This document shows, piece by piece, positions 52,679-64,000 of a DNA stretch of 64,000 bases (positions within the stretch are counted from its first letter, which is position 1; each line of letters opens with the position of its first letter). The translations under genes were made by a program, and so were the position numbers. The notes under the pieces were generated by a model. It was not told the origin of the DNA. It ran no database searches and was given only the letters and a program-made list of their open reading frames with translations. This stretch comes from Agelas oroides (taxonomy: Eukaryota > Porifera > Demospongiae > Agelasida > Agelasidae), in assembly GCA_949130485.1 (NCBI GenBank), contig OX422183.1:8336636-8400635 (forward strand), written 5' to 3'.

Positions 52679-53196
52679 GTGCGCTGGTTGTCTGTTGTGG
52701 CTTGTTGGCTAAATGGTTAAGGGCTAGGGTTAGGGTTAGGGCTGGGGCCAGGGAATGCAATAGGCGTACTTTTTTATTTTCCTCTGGTTTATAAGTGTGG
52801 TGAACACCTCTGTCTTCGTTGGCTCGGTATACAGTCTCCGTAACAGGTTACTTAGGGATATTCAATAGATGACGTAACCTCATGGAGTTGGCGACTCCCA
52901 GAACACTTAGCCGTCAGCGCTGTCAGGTTGTTGCAAGTATACAAGGATCTACGGGGTTAAAATAGCGGCTTATGAATAATTTATTAGCGACATTCTGTCT
53001 GAGAATGCCTCGGAGGAGGAGAATTAGGAAGTCGGTGTGGGCGGTGGATGAGAAACAGGATATTTCCTTGCGGCTGACCTAACCTTCCCCAATGGGGTTA
53101 TTCCAATGAACCTTGAACCTTGGACCCGTTATCCGGTCCTGGAGCCGCCGTTGATAAGCGCTGTACAAAGTGAAGTATATCGTCTGTCCGTTCACC
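52679..53196. promoter_or_regulatory. Upstream region of the second Ig/FN3 receptor
   Basis: This 0.5 kb stretch directly precedes the start codon. It has a telomere-like (TAGGG)n-type tract at 52721-52746 and a more GC-balanced composition further on. No TATA box was identified with confidence; the assignment as promoter rests on position only. Confidence 0.35.
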
Positions 53197-56100
53197 ATGA
53201 AGACTCTGACTACAGTCGTGTTGGTAGCGCTCTTGGTGGCTTGTGTCACAATCCAGACAGGTAGAAATAGTACTTCGTCATAGTGAGGGAAGTATACTTT
53301 GTCAGCAAGCTGTTTAGTGCAGGCGCCGTACTAACTTAGTAAAATTCACTTCGCATAATCTAAAGTACCGGTACCGGTACTGTAAGCGTTTGTATTTGTA
53401 TTTACGACAATATAAGGCACAGCCTAACGAAATGGATATCATTTTGTAGCTCTTTTAAAGCTCTATCTACTGATACTAGTTTCATTAAAATTGGAGTTTG
53501 CTATCAGAAGTTATCGTCCCTAGAATTTAATTTCCACTACCGGTACGTATATACTCTAGCCACAGCCTATTTAATAATTTTGTAACAGTAATTTTCTTTG
53601 CCAATCATACTATTTTTGCAACTTCTCAAACCCTGATCTTATGTCACAGATTTACAACACACTAATTTTTCCACCACTGTGCCTAAGTAATCTGTAGCAA
53701 GACCATAGATAGATATCTGTTGAAGGTGTATAAAAGCCAGTGAGTTTAATTATATTATAGTACCAATGCACACTTATCCATGAAGTGAAAACAGAGCAAG
53801 GCTTTATAGTTTATCAGTGAATACATCATAAACTCTCATTGGTATAGTTAGGTTCAATGTAATGGTACTACTTAAAAGTCTGTTACTAAGTCTGTTACTA
53901 AGTCTGTATCTAAGACACAGGTCAATATTACTTTTCTTAGGTGTATATGCTTTGTGCAAGAAACCATCCCAGAAAGTGGGAGCACTGTGATTGGAGGTGA
54001 AGGGGAGAGTGTCAGCTTCTACTGCAGAGTGCTGAATGAAGCTAATGGGACGCAGGTGGTCACAGAATGGTTTATTCAGAGAAGAGATGCTAATACTCCT
54101 CAGACGATTGTTCCAACTCAAACTTTAAACATAACTGGAGAGCCAGTACCCAATTCTGTGATCTTTGGACAAACTTACCAGACAAACCTCACCATACAGA
54201 GTCTAACCTCTGACCTGGACAGAGCAACTCTCAGCTGTGGACAAGCAGGAACTCCTTCCACCATTGATGCTAATTTCACCCTGAGAATCTATCGTAAGTG
54301 TGTACCTTCAGCTTGTTTCTTTAAACATGAAGCGTTTGCTCATTTAATAAATGATGTTTGAAGTCTGAAACTGTTCACTGTTTCTTTCCCTTACTCAGGG
54401 CGACCCAATTTGATAGACAACTTACCAGTGGTAGCTGTTGAGGGGAGTACCGACACAGTCAGTCTCAACCAGACTCCAGATGCATTCCCCTTCCCCCAGC
54501 AGTTCAGTTGGACTGTGAGTGGATCGCCTGCCAGCAACAACTCAAGGGTAACCTTTGGCTACCCTAGTGTCACCTTCCAACGGTTTGAACGAGGAGATGC
54601 TGGTATCTACACCCTGACTGCCACCAACTATCGTCTGGACAATGTGGTAGTGGGGATGGATACTGGATCCTTCACACTGGATGTACAGTGTAAGTTAATA
54701 TGATGTGGTTTAGCCTCGTCTCAGGCCCCTCGCTGGAGATGAAACAGAAGAAGGCCTGGTGTCTTTCCTCATGTGAGATGGTGTAATCAGAAAATGGCAA
54801 AAATTTTCAGAACAAATAGACAGTATTTCTCCTATTGTTAGATTAACTACATGTATACACTCAACATGCATGCACTTTGTGTGTGTGGAAACATAGCTAG
54901 TATGTCTCTAATAGTGTTTCAGGAAGTCTGCTAACACGATGCATACTTGATTTTAGAAGTGAGTAATTTGATAATCACACAAATCATGAATTGAATTCAC
55001 TGCTTTTGTGTGAGTTGACAAAATTTGACCCATTTGGAGAGGAGGGGATTTCAAGCTAAGGATTGCTAGAAGTGCTCAGTAGAGCACTTACCCCACATGC
55101 TTTCCTAAAAAGCACAAAGAAGGTAGCAGTCTACCCATGTGGTCCTCATATATAGCTGGGACTCACAATCTTGTACTCAGGGAGAAATTTTTGGAGTGTA
55201 ATGTTGCTGGCTACACAATGGGGTTGGTGCAAAATTAGGCTATGATAATAGGCTATGATAATGATAATATGTTTACATAGTATGATATGTTATGTTTACA
55301 AAATTAGGCTATGATAATATGTTTACAAAATTAGGCTATGATAGTATGTTTACAAAATTAGGCTATGATAGTATGTTTACAAAATTAGGCTATAATAAAA
55401 TTAGGCTATGATAAATATATATATACAACCCCCGCCCACCAACGTAAAGCGCTTCGGAACCAACGAATCCGTGAGAAGTTTTTGCTAATTCCTGGATATA
55501 TTTTACCAAGAGGCCTTGTCTAAATTTTGGTTTTTACCCTGTGTCGATAGCTTGCTTACAATCGGAGATAGACACCGGCGAAAAGTAGCCACTACGTTCG
55601 AAAAAGCCGAATCAGCAAATTCACTTCTGTTTGCACGGAACGGGTGCCTTTTCATGTGGGGTGCCTATTTTTGTATGAGTGCTTATAAACACGATGTGGT
55701 TGTTGTAATCAAAATGGGTGCCTATATTCATCGGGTGCTTATTTTGTGTGGGTACTTATTATCCCGATTTTACGCTTCTATACACAGACCAATATAAGTA
55801 CATGTAGCAACTCGGGAATAATGACAATGACAGGCATTGCTTGTGAATATTGCTGCTTATATTCACACCACTATAATGGTTTGTAATATTTGTGCTGTCC
55901 TAATGACAGTGTAAACAAAAGCAGTCCTAACTTACCAATGAGATGAATCAATCAGATGTACAGCATGTGCTGAAAAAGGTGCATAACACAATATTCACGA
56001 GCTTTGTGAGCACAGGTCATGAATGTCGCTGCGACTCTGCTTCCTAGAGCTTCAAAAAAGTGGTATGAAGTGTGCATACTCACCAAGGTTGCATAGTTCC

Positions 56101-59100
56101 CAGGAATATCCACATTCGTATACTTCATTTTAGTGAAACTCTACAGTCACGACATTCATGACCTGTTGTGATCTGTTGTGACTGTGCTCACAAACGTCAT
56201 GAGTATCGCGTTAACTTACCTTTTTTGGGAGGCATGCTATATGCATGTGTGTATACAGCTCCAACTTCTCTGCTCTGTCTGCTGCTCTCAAAACATTGCT
56301 GTGATCAATTAATTTTTGTTTCATCACAGACCCTCCAGAGTTCATTGGACCTGAGGTTGATGCTTCAGTTCTTGTAGGAGGTAACATCACTCTTGTGTGT
56401 GCTAGTCGTGTTAATGGCAACTCCACACCCACCATTTCATGGATGGATAACAATGGAAGTACCATCCCTGATGGAACTAGCATCTCTGGATCAACCACTC
56501 TCAGTCTGACCGTCTCCAGTGTCACACATTACCAGGCTGGCAACTGGACCTGCACTGCAGAGAACTCACCTGGTGGTACACCACGCACTGCAGAGCGTCA
56601 AATCAGTCTGACTGTCGTTGGTGAGTGTGTGTGTGTGTGTGCTAACTTCTCTATACCGTATAGCGGGTATTTTTTGCGGGGCAAGATTTTCGCAGAACCA
56701 TGATCTATTGTATTACAGAAAAATTTCGCAGGTTAAATTTTTGGGGAAGTGAATTTTCAAAATTCATTTATTGACATTCACCAAGCGTGCGTGAAGTAAG
56801 CTAGCTATAGTTTATACCAGAGATGCTCGCAACGGAGATCTTTGTCAAGTTGTGCAGTATTATGGACGCACTCGTTAGCGGCGTGCAGACTAGTATCGCT
56901 AGCGGAAGTGGGCTGGCTGGCTCGCGCGAAACTAGGCACACTGACAACAGCAGGCTAAACCAAGAAAGAGAGTGGGCCCTTGGAATTTGGTAACTGTCTT
57001 CGTGGGATGGCTATTGTACCAGTGACGTGTTTCATGGAGAGAACTGTCTGTAGAACTACACGCATGAGTTATAAATTTTCATGCTCATTTTTCGCGGATC
57101 CCACTCGACCGCGAAAAACGCGAAAATTACACCCCCGCAAAAAATACCCGCTATACGGTAAGCTCCAGATGGCAAAGGCATGCAGTGGTTAAAACATCTT
57201 TTGTGCAATAGCTATTTCCCCCAAGGGAAGTTTATGTAATGCTATACAAAGTAAAAAGGCATTGTTACTCAAAGAGTAAGGTCATGCCAACTGTAAAGTA
57301 ACTGTGGTCATATAGTTCCCAGCACTTATACTAAATTCAAAGGTTGCAGTACTCTAGTCTCCAGAGGGCCGGGTATTAATAAAAGTTTTCTGTCATGACC
57401 ATAAGGTATATGTAGCTAGGTATAGTGGACCAATGACTGTACTGAAACTGAAGTAACCACTCAATAGATTATTTTAACTGAGTAATCACTGCAGTGGGGG
57501 GGCATGTGCATGTATGTATTAGCAAAACTACTTAATACAAGCTCTGTATGATTACTCCAGTAGCAAATAGTACATGTACAGTAAACACAAAATTTGAAAA
57601 TTGTACAATGTGTTTCTAAATCCAATTTACCACAGTACTTGTAGCACTGACTTATAAGCTGGTTTCACTCTTTACTGTGTTTGAGTAAAAGCTTCATGTC
57701 TGACAACCTCGGCTAAACTTGTGATCACCCATGAACAAGTACCGCCCCTTCCTGCCTTTCCAGAGTGATGATATCAGCCAACCTTATAATATAAAGGAGC
57801 CTATCTCATTAAGCTCCTTATAGCTTTGTGGGAAATGGGGCCACATAAGTGGCCTTCTGCGTGGGCTATGTGGCAATTATTGGGCCACATATATGCTCCA
57901 TGCATATGTTTGTATTTGTCCATAGCTGGCTTTCACAAGGGATCTAAACAAAGGATCCATTGCCTTTGTCATCTGGAGCTTGGAGCAGGTACAAGAACTA
58001 GGGATGGTACATACTGTAGGCCATATGTCTGGTTTAGCTTCATAACATATCTTGGCCATGTGCACAGACCTATTGTAGCAACTTAGATCAACTGTTATCA
58101 ACTTGTATTCCCTGCTGCTTGCATTTTATCACCATCCATACTCTCAACAAATTGTGAATGAAAGCTATTTCTGACTTTCAGTCTTAGTGCTTCCATCATG
58201 GTAAAGCAGGGTGGGGTTGTGTCTTCTTTGGACACCACTTTGTTGCATTTGTATTCCACCCTTGTAGCTATGTTTTTCAAAAGTAAACATAGTGGATTCC
58301 GCATCATTGATGTTCTGTTAAGTCTAATTAAGTTGTTTGCTGTTTGGAATCTAAAGCATGCAATTGCACTGCAATGTTACGGCTAATTGCTTTGCTAATG
58401 AAATTGTCCATGATACAGAAAGCTCACAACTATACTAATTTTTCATGTATGTACCCACGTCAAACAATCTTGAACATTCAAATCTGAGGAATGAAGTGTA
58501 TTGTCATTAAAACCAATCTAGCCAAAGAAATTTTTACTTATCTACTTATGCAAAAGGCTGCCACACTAATTATTTTTAAGTGAATCGAATTTAGCGGAAT
58601 AGTAGGTACCTTGTTCCCAGACTAGCAGGGAGAGCATGGGAATGAGGCTAGGTACCAACCACACAACAGCTAAGTCACTGGCAGTTTGGTGCTTCAGTAA
58701 GAGTTCTTATCAAACGATACTTGTGAAGTCACTGGCAAATGTGTTGTAGTGAACCCAGAATGTCCTTACTAAAACAAGGGACAAAAGTGACTGACAGACC
58801 TAGAGACAATGGGATGGTCAAATGAAAGTTCCCTGCACCTGCACACTTCTGGGAAAGCTTACTATTGCAAGCAACTGAAACCACAGAAGTGAAAAGGCCC
58901 ATGTGTAGCTAGGTCCGTTTCTTGAAGAATATGCAACAATGGATCTAATATAGTGAAAGAAAACTTTCATTTTTGGTGAATCTAATCTAGCAGATGCCCA
59001 ACCTGAAATTATTCATTTTCTACCATCCTACCTGTACTTCCAAAGACAAGAACAATCTTGCTGCAACTTACCAAACAGAATGGGCTTCACTGTGGGAAGA

Positions 59101-62100
59101 TAATAGCTAACAAAAACAATCACACACCCCAGTAAAAATGCTGGCATCCAGCTTGCTTACTTGACACTTCATAATCTGTCCATATGTATGGATATGAATG
59201 ACATAGACTAGCCACATACTCGTTCAAATCTGCTTAAGTGCCTGGAAGATCCGAGAAAGCCATTTTCACTACGACCGTGGAAGTCCTGTGAAGCTAATAC
59301 TGGCCTGTTCAAGTGCCGGAAAGGTCCAACAAAGCCTTTTTAACCAGTCTTGGGGTCTTGTGAAGCTCATATAGGCATGTAACTCAGTATTTTTAACCTC
59401 TGATATGAGTGGTTGTGCAATCAGTGCATATATACAAGGCATCTGCTGCCCAGGCATGAACAAAACAGTCAAATTGGCTCTTTTGCGTCAAATATCTGCT
59501 TACGAGATTCGTTACTTTCACAACGCCTGGTGCCCCCCCCCACGTGATCTAACCACATTCATCAATCCATTCAGACTTTCAATAAAACAGTATTATTTCG
59601 TAAGTTTTGCAAACTTGACGGAGAGTTCTGTTATCATATTGTTCTGTTATCACGAGGCTTTGAGGCTCAAAAAAAGAGTCTTCACAAAATTAGAGGACAA
59701 CACAGAGAACATGCAGAGCCAGGAAAAACACTGAAGCAGGCTAGAAATACTGGGCCAGAAAGTAACTCTCACAAGCTAGGCCCAGTACAAAATGCTTGCT
59801 TTAGGCCTTTGGAGAATTATGTCAGCAATGCAGCATAAATCTGATCATAATTCATGCAGTGTAGAAACATGTATAAATACGCTCCTATGCTGCATGTGCA
59901 TAACACACTGTTTTCAACAACTATCACTTTGTGATATCCACATGCAGGCCCGTAGCCAGGATTATCAGAAGGGGGGTTACATGCCAATACGTGGGTGCCT
60001 AGTGTGTATGTATGCATGCAAAACTAGGGGGTCTGGGGGCGTGCTCCCCCAGGAAATTTTTAGAAATTAGATGCTCTGAGATTGCTTCTGAGGCCATTTT
60101 GGGACAGAAGCAGAGCCGCGTAGGTACATGGCTTGCAGAGTATTGCATCCAATATTTGCTGTCCATGTAGACCACCACGTACGTTTCCATGCATTTTCAT
60201 GTATGACTCCAGGCCATTCCGCTTGATTGTTGGCGGTGGCTCACTAGAAGGACAACTGGTGAACTTTCGAGTGCCTGAAATAGCGATTTATTTATGCATG
60301 TGTTTACTCAGTACGCGCGTCCTTCCATCTCAGCAGCGTACATCGCTTACACGCGTTCCGCATTCATCCGCTGGTCCTCAATAAACAAACGGGGTGTGTA
60401 GTTGCAACCAAATTCGTTTGGACAGCGGCGATTCTCAATGGTAGGGCACTTAAAATGTATAGCTATAGGCGGTGTATATATCTTTTGGAGACCGAAAGGG
60501 GTGTTCGAGTGAACCCCCTCAAACCCTCCACTGCCTACGGGGCTGACATGCATCACAAACTTGATGTAACAATATTACAGCAGACATGCATGTACACAAC
60601 TTAATAACTACTTCCAATCCAGCTAGTTCCACCGATCATATTTGTAGTAAACTCAGTCCTTTGGGTAATTACCACTATCATTACACAGAAATTTGGACTT
60701 GCATAATCAAAGAACATTTTTGGTCAAAGCACAAGTACCTGTCAATGAATAGGAGAGAGAGAATAAAGAAACAACAAAGCACAGATACAAAAGCTTGGGT
60801 ATAGAGTATATACGACAACGGGGCAACAGTTTCATAATAATATATTATGTTGATGAAACCGTACATTTATCATCAAGGCGTGAGAGAATCCCTAGACTGT
60901 TCTGGAGGTACAAGGTCAGAGCACAGTCTGCTCAGTGGATTAACATTCATTTCCCATTAGTGATAAGTACAGCCAGTACAGTACAGTACAAGGAACACAT
61001 GCAGCAGTTACCGGTTTCCTTCAAGGTAGAGTAAGTTAGCAATCATCGGACGACAGGTATATTCGGACACTCAAACGCGGAGGGAAAACTGCGTAAACAT
61101 TCGGCGATACCACAAGACTGTAGCTGAGGTACGTGGTACCTGGTGTACCAAAAATGACGCCCGCACATTGTTTCCTGTTGGCGCTAGAAGCGATAAAATG
61201 GCCGTCCGAAAAACATCAATATTCGGAAAAGTGTATGTATTTTCAGACACTGTTGTTTGTGCCTTCTCTGAAGCTGCTTTTGGAGAGATTTTAGCATCGA
61301 TACGATGCCCCAAGACCTCCCCAATTCACAATATATTTTGGTAGCGGTAGCTGCTTTGAACACTCAGGGGCGTAGCTGAACATGGACCAGTCCGATCGAT
61401 CAATAATCGGACGGTGAAATTTGTCATTTCTTGCTGTGTTGTCTCCAAACAAGTTGAAGTCTCCACCATATTAGTATCAGTAGAATCTACAGGCTCTTGG
61501 CTACATGCTGGTACTTGTCCGGTGTTTGTGCGTTGAGTAGTTCTCGAGATATAAATATATTTCATGTTTCTTTCCATAAAGTACGCTGGTTGATTTATGT
61601 GCAGCATAAATAGGTGAGTTCAAACGATATCGTGCAATATCTCGAGAACTACTCAACGCACAAACACCGGACAAGTACCAGCATGTAGCCAAGAGCCTGT
61701 AGATTCTACTGATGCTAATATGGTGGAGACTTCAACTTGTTTGGAGACAACACAGCAAGAAATGACAAATTTCACCGTCCGATTATTGATCGATCGGACT
61801 GGTCCATGTTCAGCTACGCCCCTGAGTGTTCAAAGCAGCTACCGCTACCAAAGTATATTGCGAATTGGGGAGGTCTTGGGGCATCGTATCGATGCTAAAA
61901 TCTCTCCAAAAGCAGCTTCAGAGAAGGCACAAACAACAGTGTCTGAAAATACATACACTTTTCCGAATATTGATGTTTTTCGGACGGCCATTTTATCGCT
62001 TCTAGCGCCAACAGGAAACAATGTGCGGGCGTCATTTTTGGTACACCAGGTACCACGTACCTCAGCTACAGTCTTGTGGTATCACCGAATGTTTACGCAG

Positions 62101-64000
62101 TTTTCCCTCCGCATTTGAGTGTCCGAATATACCTGTCGTCCGATGATTGCTAACTTACTCTACATGGAAAATACAGTATATAGTTCTAATTCTGTATAGT
62201 TCATGTGTGGCAGAAGGACTGAAAATGAGAATCACCCTGTTAGGATATAGCCTCATTCCCAGGCTCTCCCCTTGCCCCGACGAAAAATAAAAATGGAGGG
62301 TGAGAGCCTGGTATCAATTTGCCTGGGAATGAGGCTACTGTTAGGATAATGTTTGGTGCTCATTCTTTTTCCAGCTGCTTTATATGGAGAGTCTGTAGGC
62401 TACTTCTGACAGTTCAAGATCAGAATTCTTAATTTGTGTGACTTAGCAATAGAACACCAGAATAGTTCTGTTGATTATGCTCCCTTGTGAATTTTATTCT
62501 AGCAGAAAAAGTCCCATCAACATAGGTGCTCCTGTGTGTACGCACATGTGTGTGTGCATGTGTGTGGGAGGGGGAGGTCTTCCACATCACTCATTGCCTT
62601 GTATGTGAACTTGAATGGTGTTGCACTTGTCAGAATCACCTGAGCCTCAACTTGTATCATTTCTAGTGTTAGCTATGTATGCCTCCCTTAGCAGTATATA
62701 TATAGCCCACTTGCAGATAGCTCCAGACAGTGCATTCATAAAGCATACCAGGCTGATGTCAGCATGGACTTTCATCCAAGACTATAACAGCCTCCCAAGG
62801 TGAAATTTTATGCCAGAGTCAGCTCCGGAGTCCCCCTTTCTCTACCTAAAAAATAAAAATCCGAATCTAGCCTTTCTAAGTGGTAGACTGACCTCATCCT
62901 GTGACGAGAGGCCCTTTCAGCAACATTGCACCCATCGTGACTTTGTCAATGGAGTCGTTTATTTACCGCACTTCTTGGCCTTGGAATGTCAGTTAATCAC
63001 ATGATCATGTCCTATCCTCTGCGCTGTAACATTCAGAATGTCTCTGGTTTGAATACCAGCGCAATTTCACAATGATTTATCTGTCACTTTCTTGGTTAAT
63101 TTCAATGATCTAGAGAATGCTAGAGAAAATTCATGACCTCAATAATCCTTCACTCTCCTTCCCTCCCTACCCATCTCCCAGCTCTGATTCATCATCTTCT
63201 CTCGATCCTCCTCCTTCACCATCCCTTGCCACCTGCATTTTCACTTTTCTTCATCTCTTATGCAGTTATGCAACTAAACGGCTTGAATTTGCATTATCAG
63301 TTGTGCTTTCTCTGCTACAGTCCCACCCTCCCAGCCTACAAATGTCTCCATTCAGAGCATGGATATTGGACCGACATTTGCAAGAGTCTGCTGGCAGCTT
63401 CCTATATCCAAAGGCATCCCTACCGTCTCCCACCATGTGATCACAATCACTCAAGTTAATGGATTGGCAGACCCTCTCACTTTCACCACTACTGATGCTA
63501 CTAGAGACTTCAATGTGACCGGGCTGGCTCCAGGTACCACTTATGAGTTCCGTGTGGCGGCCATTTCTGAATCTGGGATGCTTGTTGGGCAAAGTCTACA
63601 GAGTGATCCATTATCAGTCACTACAAATTTCACTGGTACTATGGAGTTGTGTGTGTGTGTGTCTGTGTGTCTGTGTGGGTAACTGCACAAATAATGAGTT
63701 ATTGATCTGCAAAGTGCCAAAGGTAACTGTGAATGGTCACAGTGTGTACCTGACGAATCTAGTGTAACTGAGTCTCTCCTGTCCTCAGTTCCTGCTCCTG
63801 TGTGCCCCGCTCCACCAACTTCCTCCAATGGTGTGATCACAGTCCATTGGAACTACACACACACAGGGGGTCTGAAGCTCACACAGGTCATCGTAACTGC
63901 AACCAACGGCATATTTCTAACTGAACTAGATGTTCCAAATGGAAACCTGACAGACCCCTCTCGGACGTACCTCAACATAAGCAACTTCATTGCAGGGTTT
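53197..64000 (+). CDS. Large Ig/FN3 receptor, 5' part (continues past the window)
   Basis: Six exons seen: 53197-53260, 53961-54293, 54399-54689, 56330-56620, 63321-63635, 63789-64000 and onward; every junction is phase 1. The signal peptide starts MKTLTTVVLVALLVAC and is paralogous to the minus-strand signal exons. Then come Ig-like domain 1 (SFYCRV, TEWFIQ, TLSCGQ), a second Ig-like domain with the pattern GDAGIYTLTATN but no cysteine pair, and a third, classical Ig domain (TLVCAS, ISWMD, AGNWTCTAEN). Two FN3 domains follow (QPTNVSIQSM, TTYEFRVAAISESG; then VPAPVCPAPP, ITVHWNYTH) before the window ends; 502 residues in view. The exon-2 acceptor (GTGCAAG at 53960) is less typical than an upstream AG at 53940, but only it keeps the frame. 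A 6.7 kb intron before the FN3 part could hide exons. Function: extracellular recognition, inferred. Confidence 0.78.
54690..56329. other. Intron 3 of the second receptor, with minisatellite and hairpin
   Basis: About 55225-55410 is a minisatellite with the unit AAATTAGGCTATGATARTAT plus GTTTAC, around six or seven copies. 55650-55790 is a copy of the GGGGTGCCTATTTTTGTAT repeat also seen at 10141. About 55970-56215 is an imperfect inverted repeat around TCATGAATGTCG and CGACATTCATGA. Confidence 0.65.
56654..57160. mobile_element. MITE with TACCGTATAGCGGG ends
   Basis: The left end TACCGTATAGCGGGTATTTT is mirrored exactly at the right (AAAATACCCGCTATACGGTA), giving about 28 bases of perfect inverted repeat, and the match continues imperfectly inwards (GCGAAAATT). 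TA at the borders fits a TA target site. The interior is CpG-rich compared with the intron. No transposase frame was found. Confidence 0.85.
61026..62163. mobile_element. 1.14 kb near-perfect palindrome (arms about 528 bases)
   Basis: Arm 61026-61553 and arm 61637-62163 are reverse complements with only scattered mismatches; the spacer is 83 bases. The outer ends are GTAGAGTAAGTTAGCAATCA and its inverse. Each arm carries the same open frame; on the right arm it is 132 codons (61720-62118, MVETSTCLETTQQE...), unrecognised. Such a structure is typical of a foldback transposon or a recent inverted duplication and would be hard to clone or assemble correctly. Confidence 0.9.
62248..62337. mobile_element. 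Foldback MITE, TAGCCTCGTTCCCAGG family
   Basis: It runs from TAGCCTCATTCCCAGGCTCT to GCCTGGGAATGAGGCTA. The 11-base direct repeat CTGTTAGGATA lies immediately outside both ends, the longest target-site duplication seen for this family here. Confidence 0.9.

Larger units (their letters stand above)
56621..63320. other. Intron 4 of the second receptor, transposon-rich
   Basis: Contains the MITE at 56654, a foldback remnant at 58610-58651, a diverged 75-base tandem pair at about 59230-59370, and a GGGGGTCTGGGGGCGTG repeat at about 60025-60110. It also contains the large palindrome at 61026 and a foldback element at 62248. No convincing exon was recognised between 57200 and 61000. Confidence 0.55.

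Noticed and set aside
55225..55410. Short regularly spaced repeats as a CRISPR-like array
   Set aside because: The units are directly adjacent minisatellite copies without unique spacers, in a eukaryotic intron.
61071..61607. Minus-strand frames of the large palindrome as separate genes
   Set aside because: They repeat the right-arm frame because the arms are reverse complements; no splice or promoter evidence supports a gene.

Overview
The window looks like a piece of an early-branching animal genome, most probably a demosponge. It is AT-rich and intron-bearing, and it combines a RIG-I-like helicase, a Roc-COR-Death-SAM protein and modular Ig/FN3/Eph-ligand-binding-like receptors. Most exons are joined by phase-1 introns, and short foldback DNA transposons are everywhere. 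The species call is inference; the gene models below were assembled by hand from reading frames, GT/AG sites and phase bookkeeping.

Left part (1-15.7 kb, minus strand): three related transmembrane-receptor units. The intact one (8864-15707) has a signal peptide, an ephrin-receptor ligand-binding-like domain, a Thr/Pro stalk made of a coding minisatellite, a membrane segment and a short tail, and no kinase. Next is a decayed copy (3866-5317) with a signal exon, an 8-Cys properdin/TB-like exon and a frameshifted membrane/tail cassette. Then comes a partial copy (1298-2280) with the same signal and Cys-rich exons, a triplicated splice donor, and no visible membrane exon inside the window. A tandem duplication explains the similarity, and a 1.1 kb inverted-repeat element entered one copy afterwards.

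Middle (15.7-31.8 kb): a transposon graveyard (15.7-20.8 kb) with at least three nesting levels. It is followed on the plus strand by a RIG-I-like helicase (22607-24817) and, 0.7 kb downstream, a Roc GTPase-COR-Death-SAM gene (25509-31767). A good donor inside the last helicase codons and the acceptor of the Roc exon match in phase. The two may therefore form one roughly 1,802-residue protein: an RNA-sensing helicase welded to a GTPase/death-fold signalling module. This is the most exciting candidate here. A broken second copy of the RIG-I C-terminal zinc domain lies in the possible fusion intron.

Right part (31.8-64 kb, plus strand): a relic of FN3 exons (32.5-33.06 kb); a complete receptor gene (35912-48539; Ig, FN3 domains, Thr-rich stalk, membrane segment, tail with YEEV motifs); a relic signal-peptide exon (about 49.5 kb); and the first six exons of a large Ig/FN3 receptor (53197 to beyond 64000). 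Signal exons, membrane/tail cassettes and FN3 exons recur between genes on both strands. The locus thus looks like a receptor cluster that diversifies by phase-1 exon shuffling around a shared secretion/anchor frame, beside an innate-immune signalling gene. No reverse transcriptase, transposase, CRISPR array, rRNA or tRNA was recognised.
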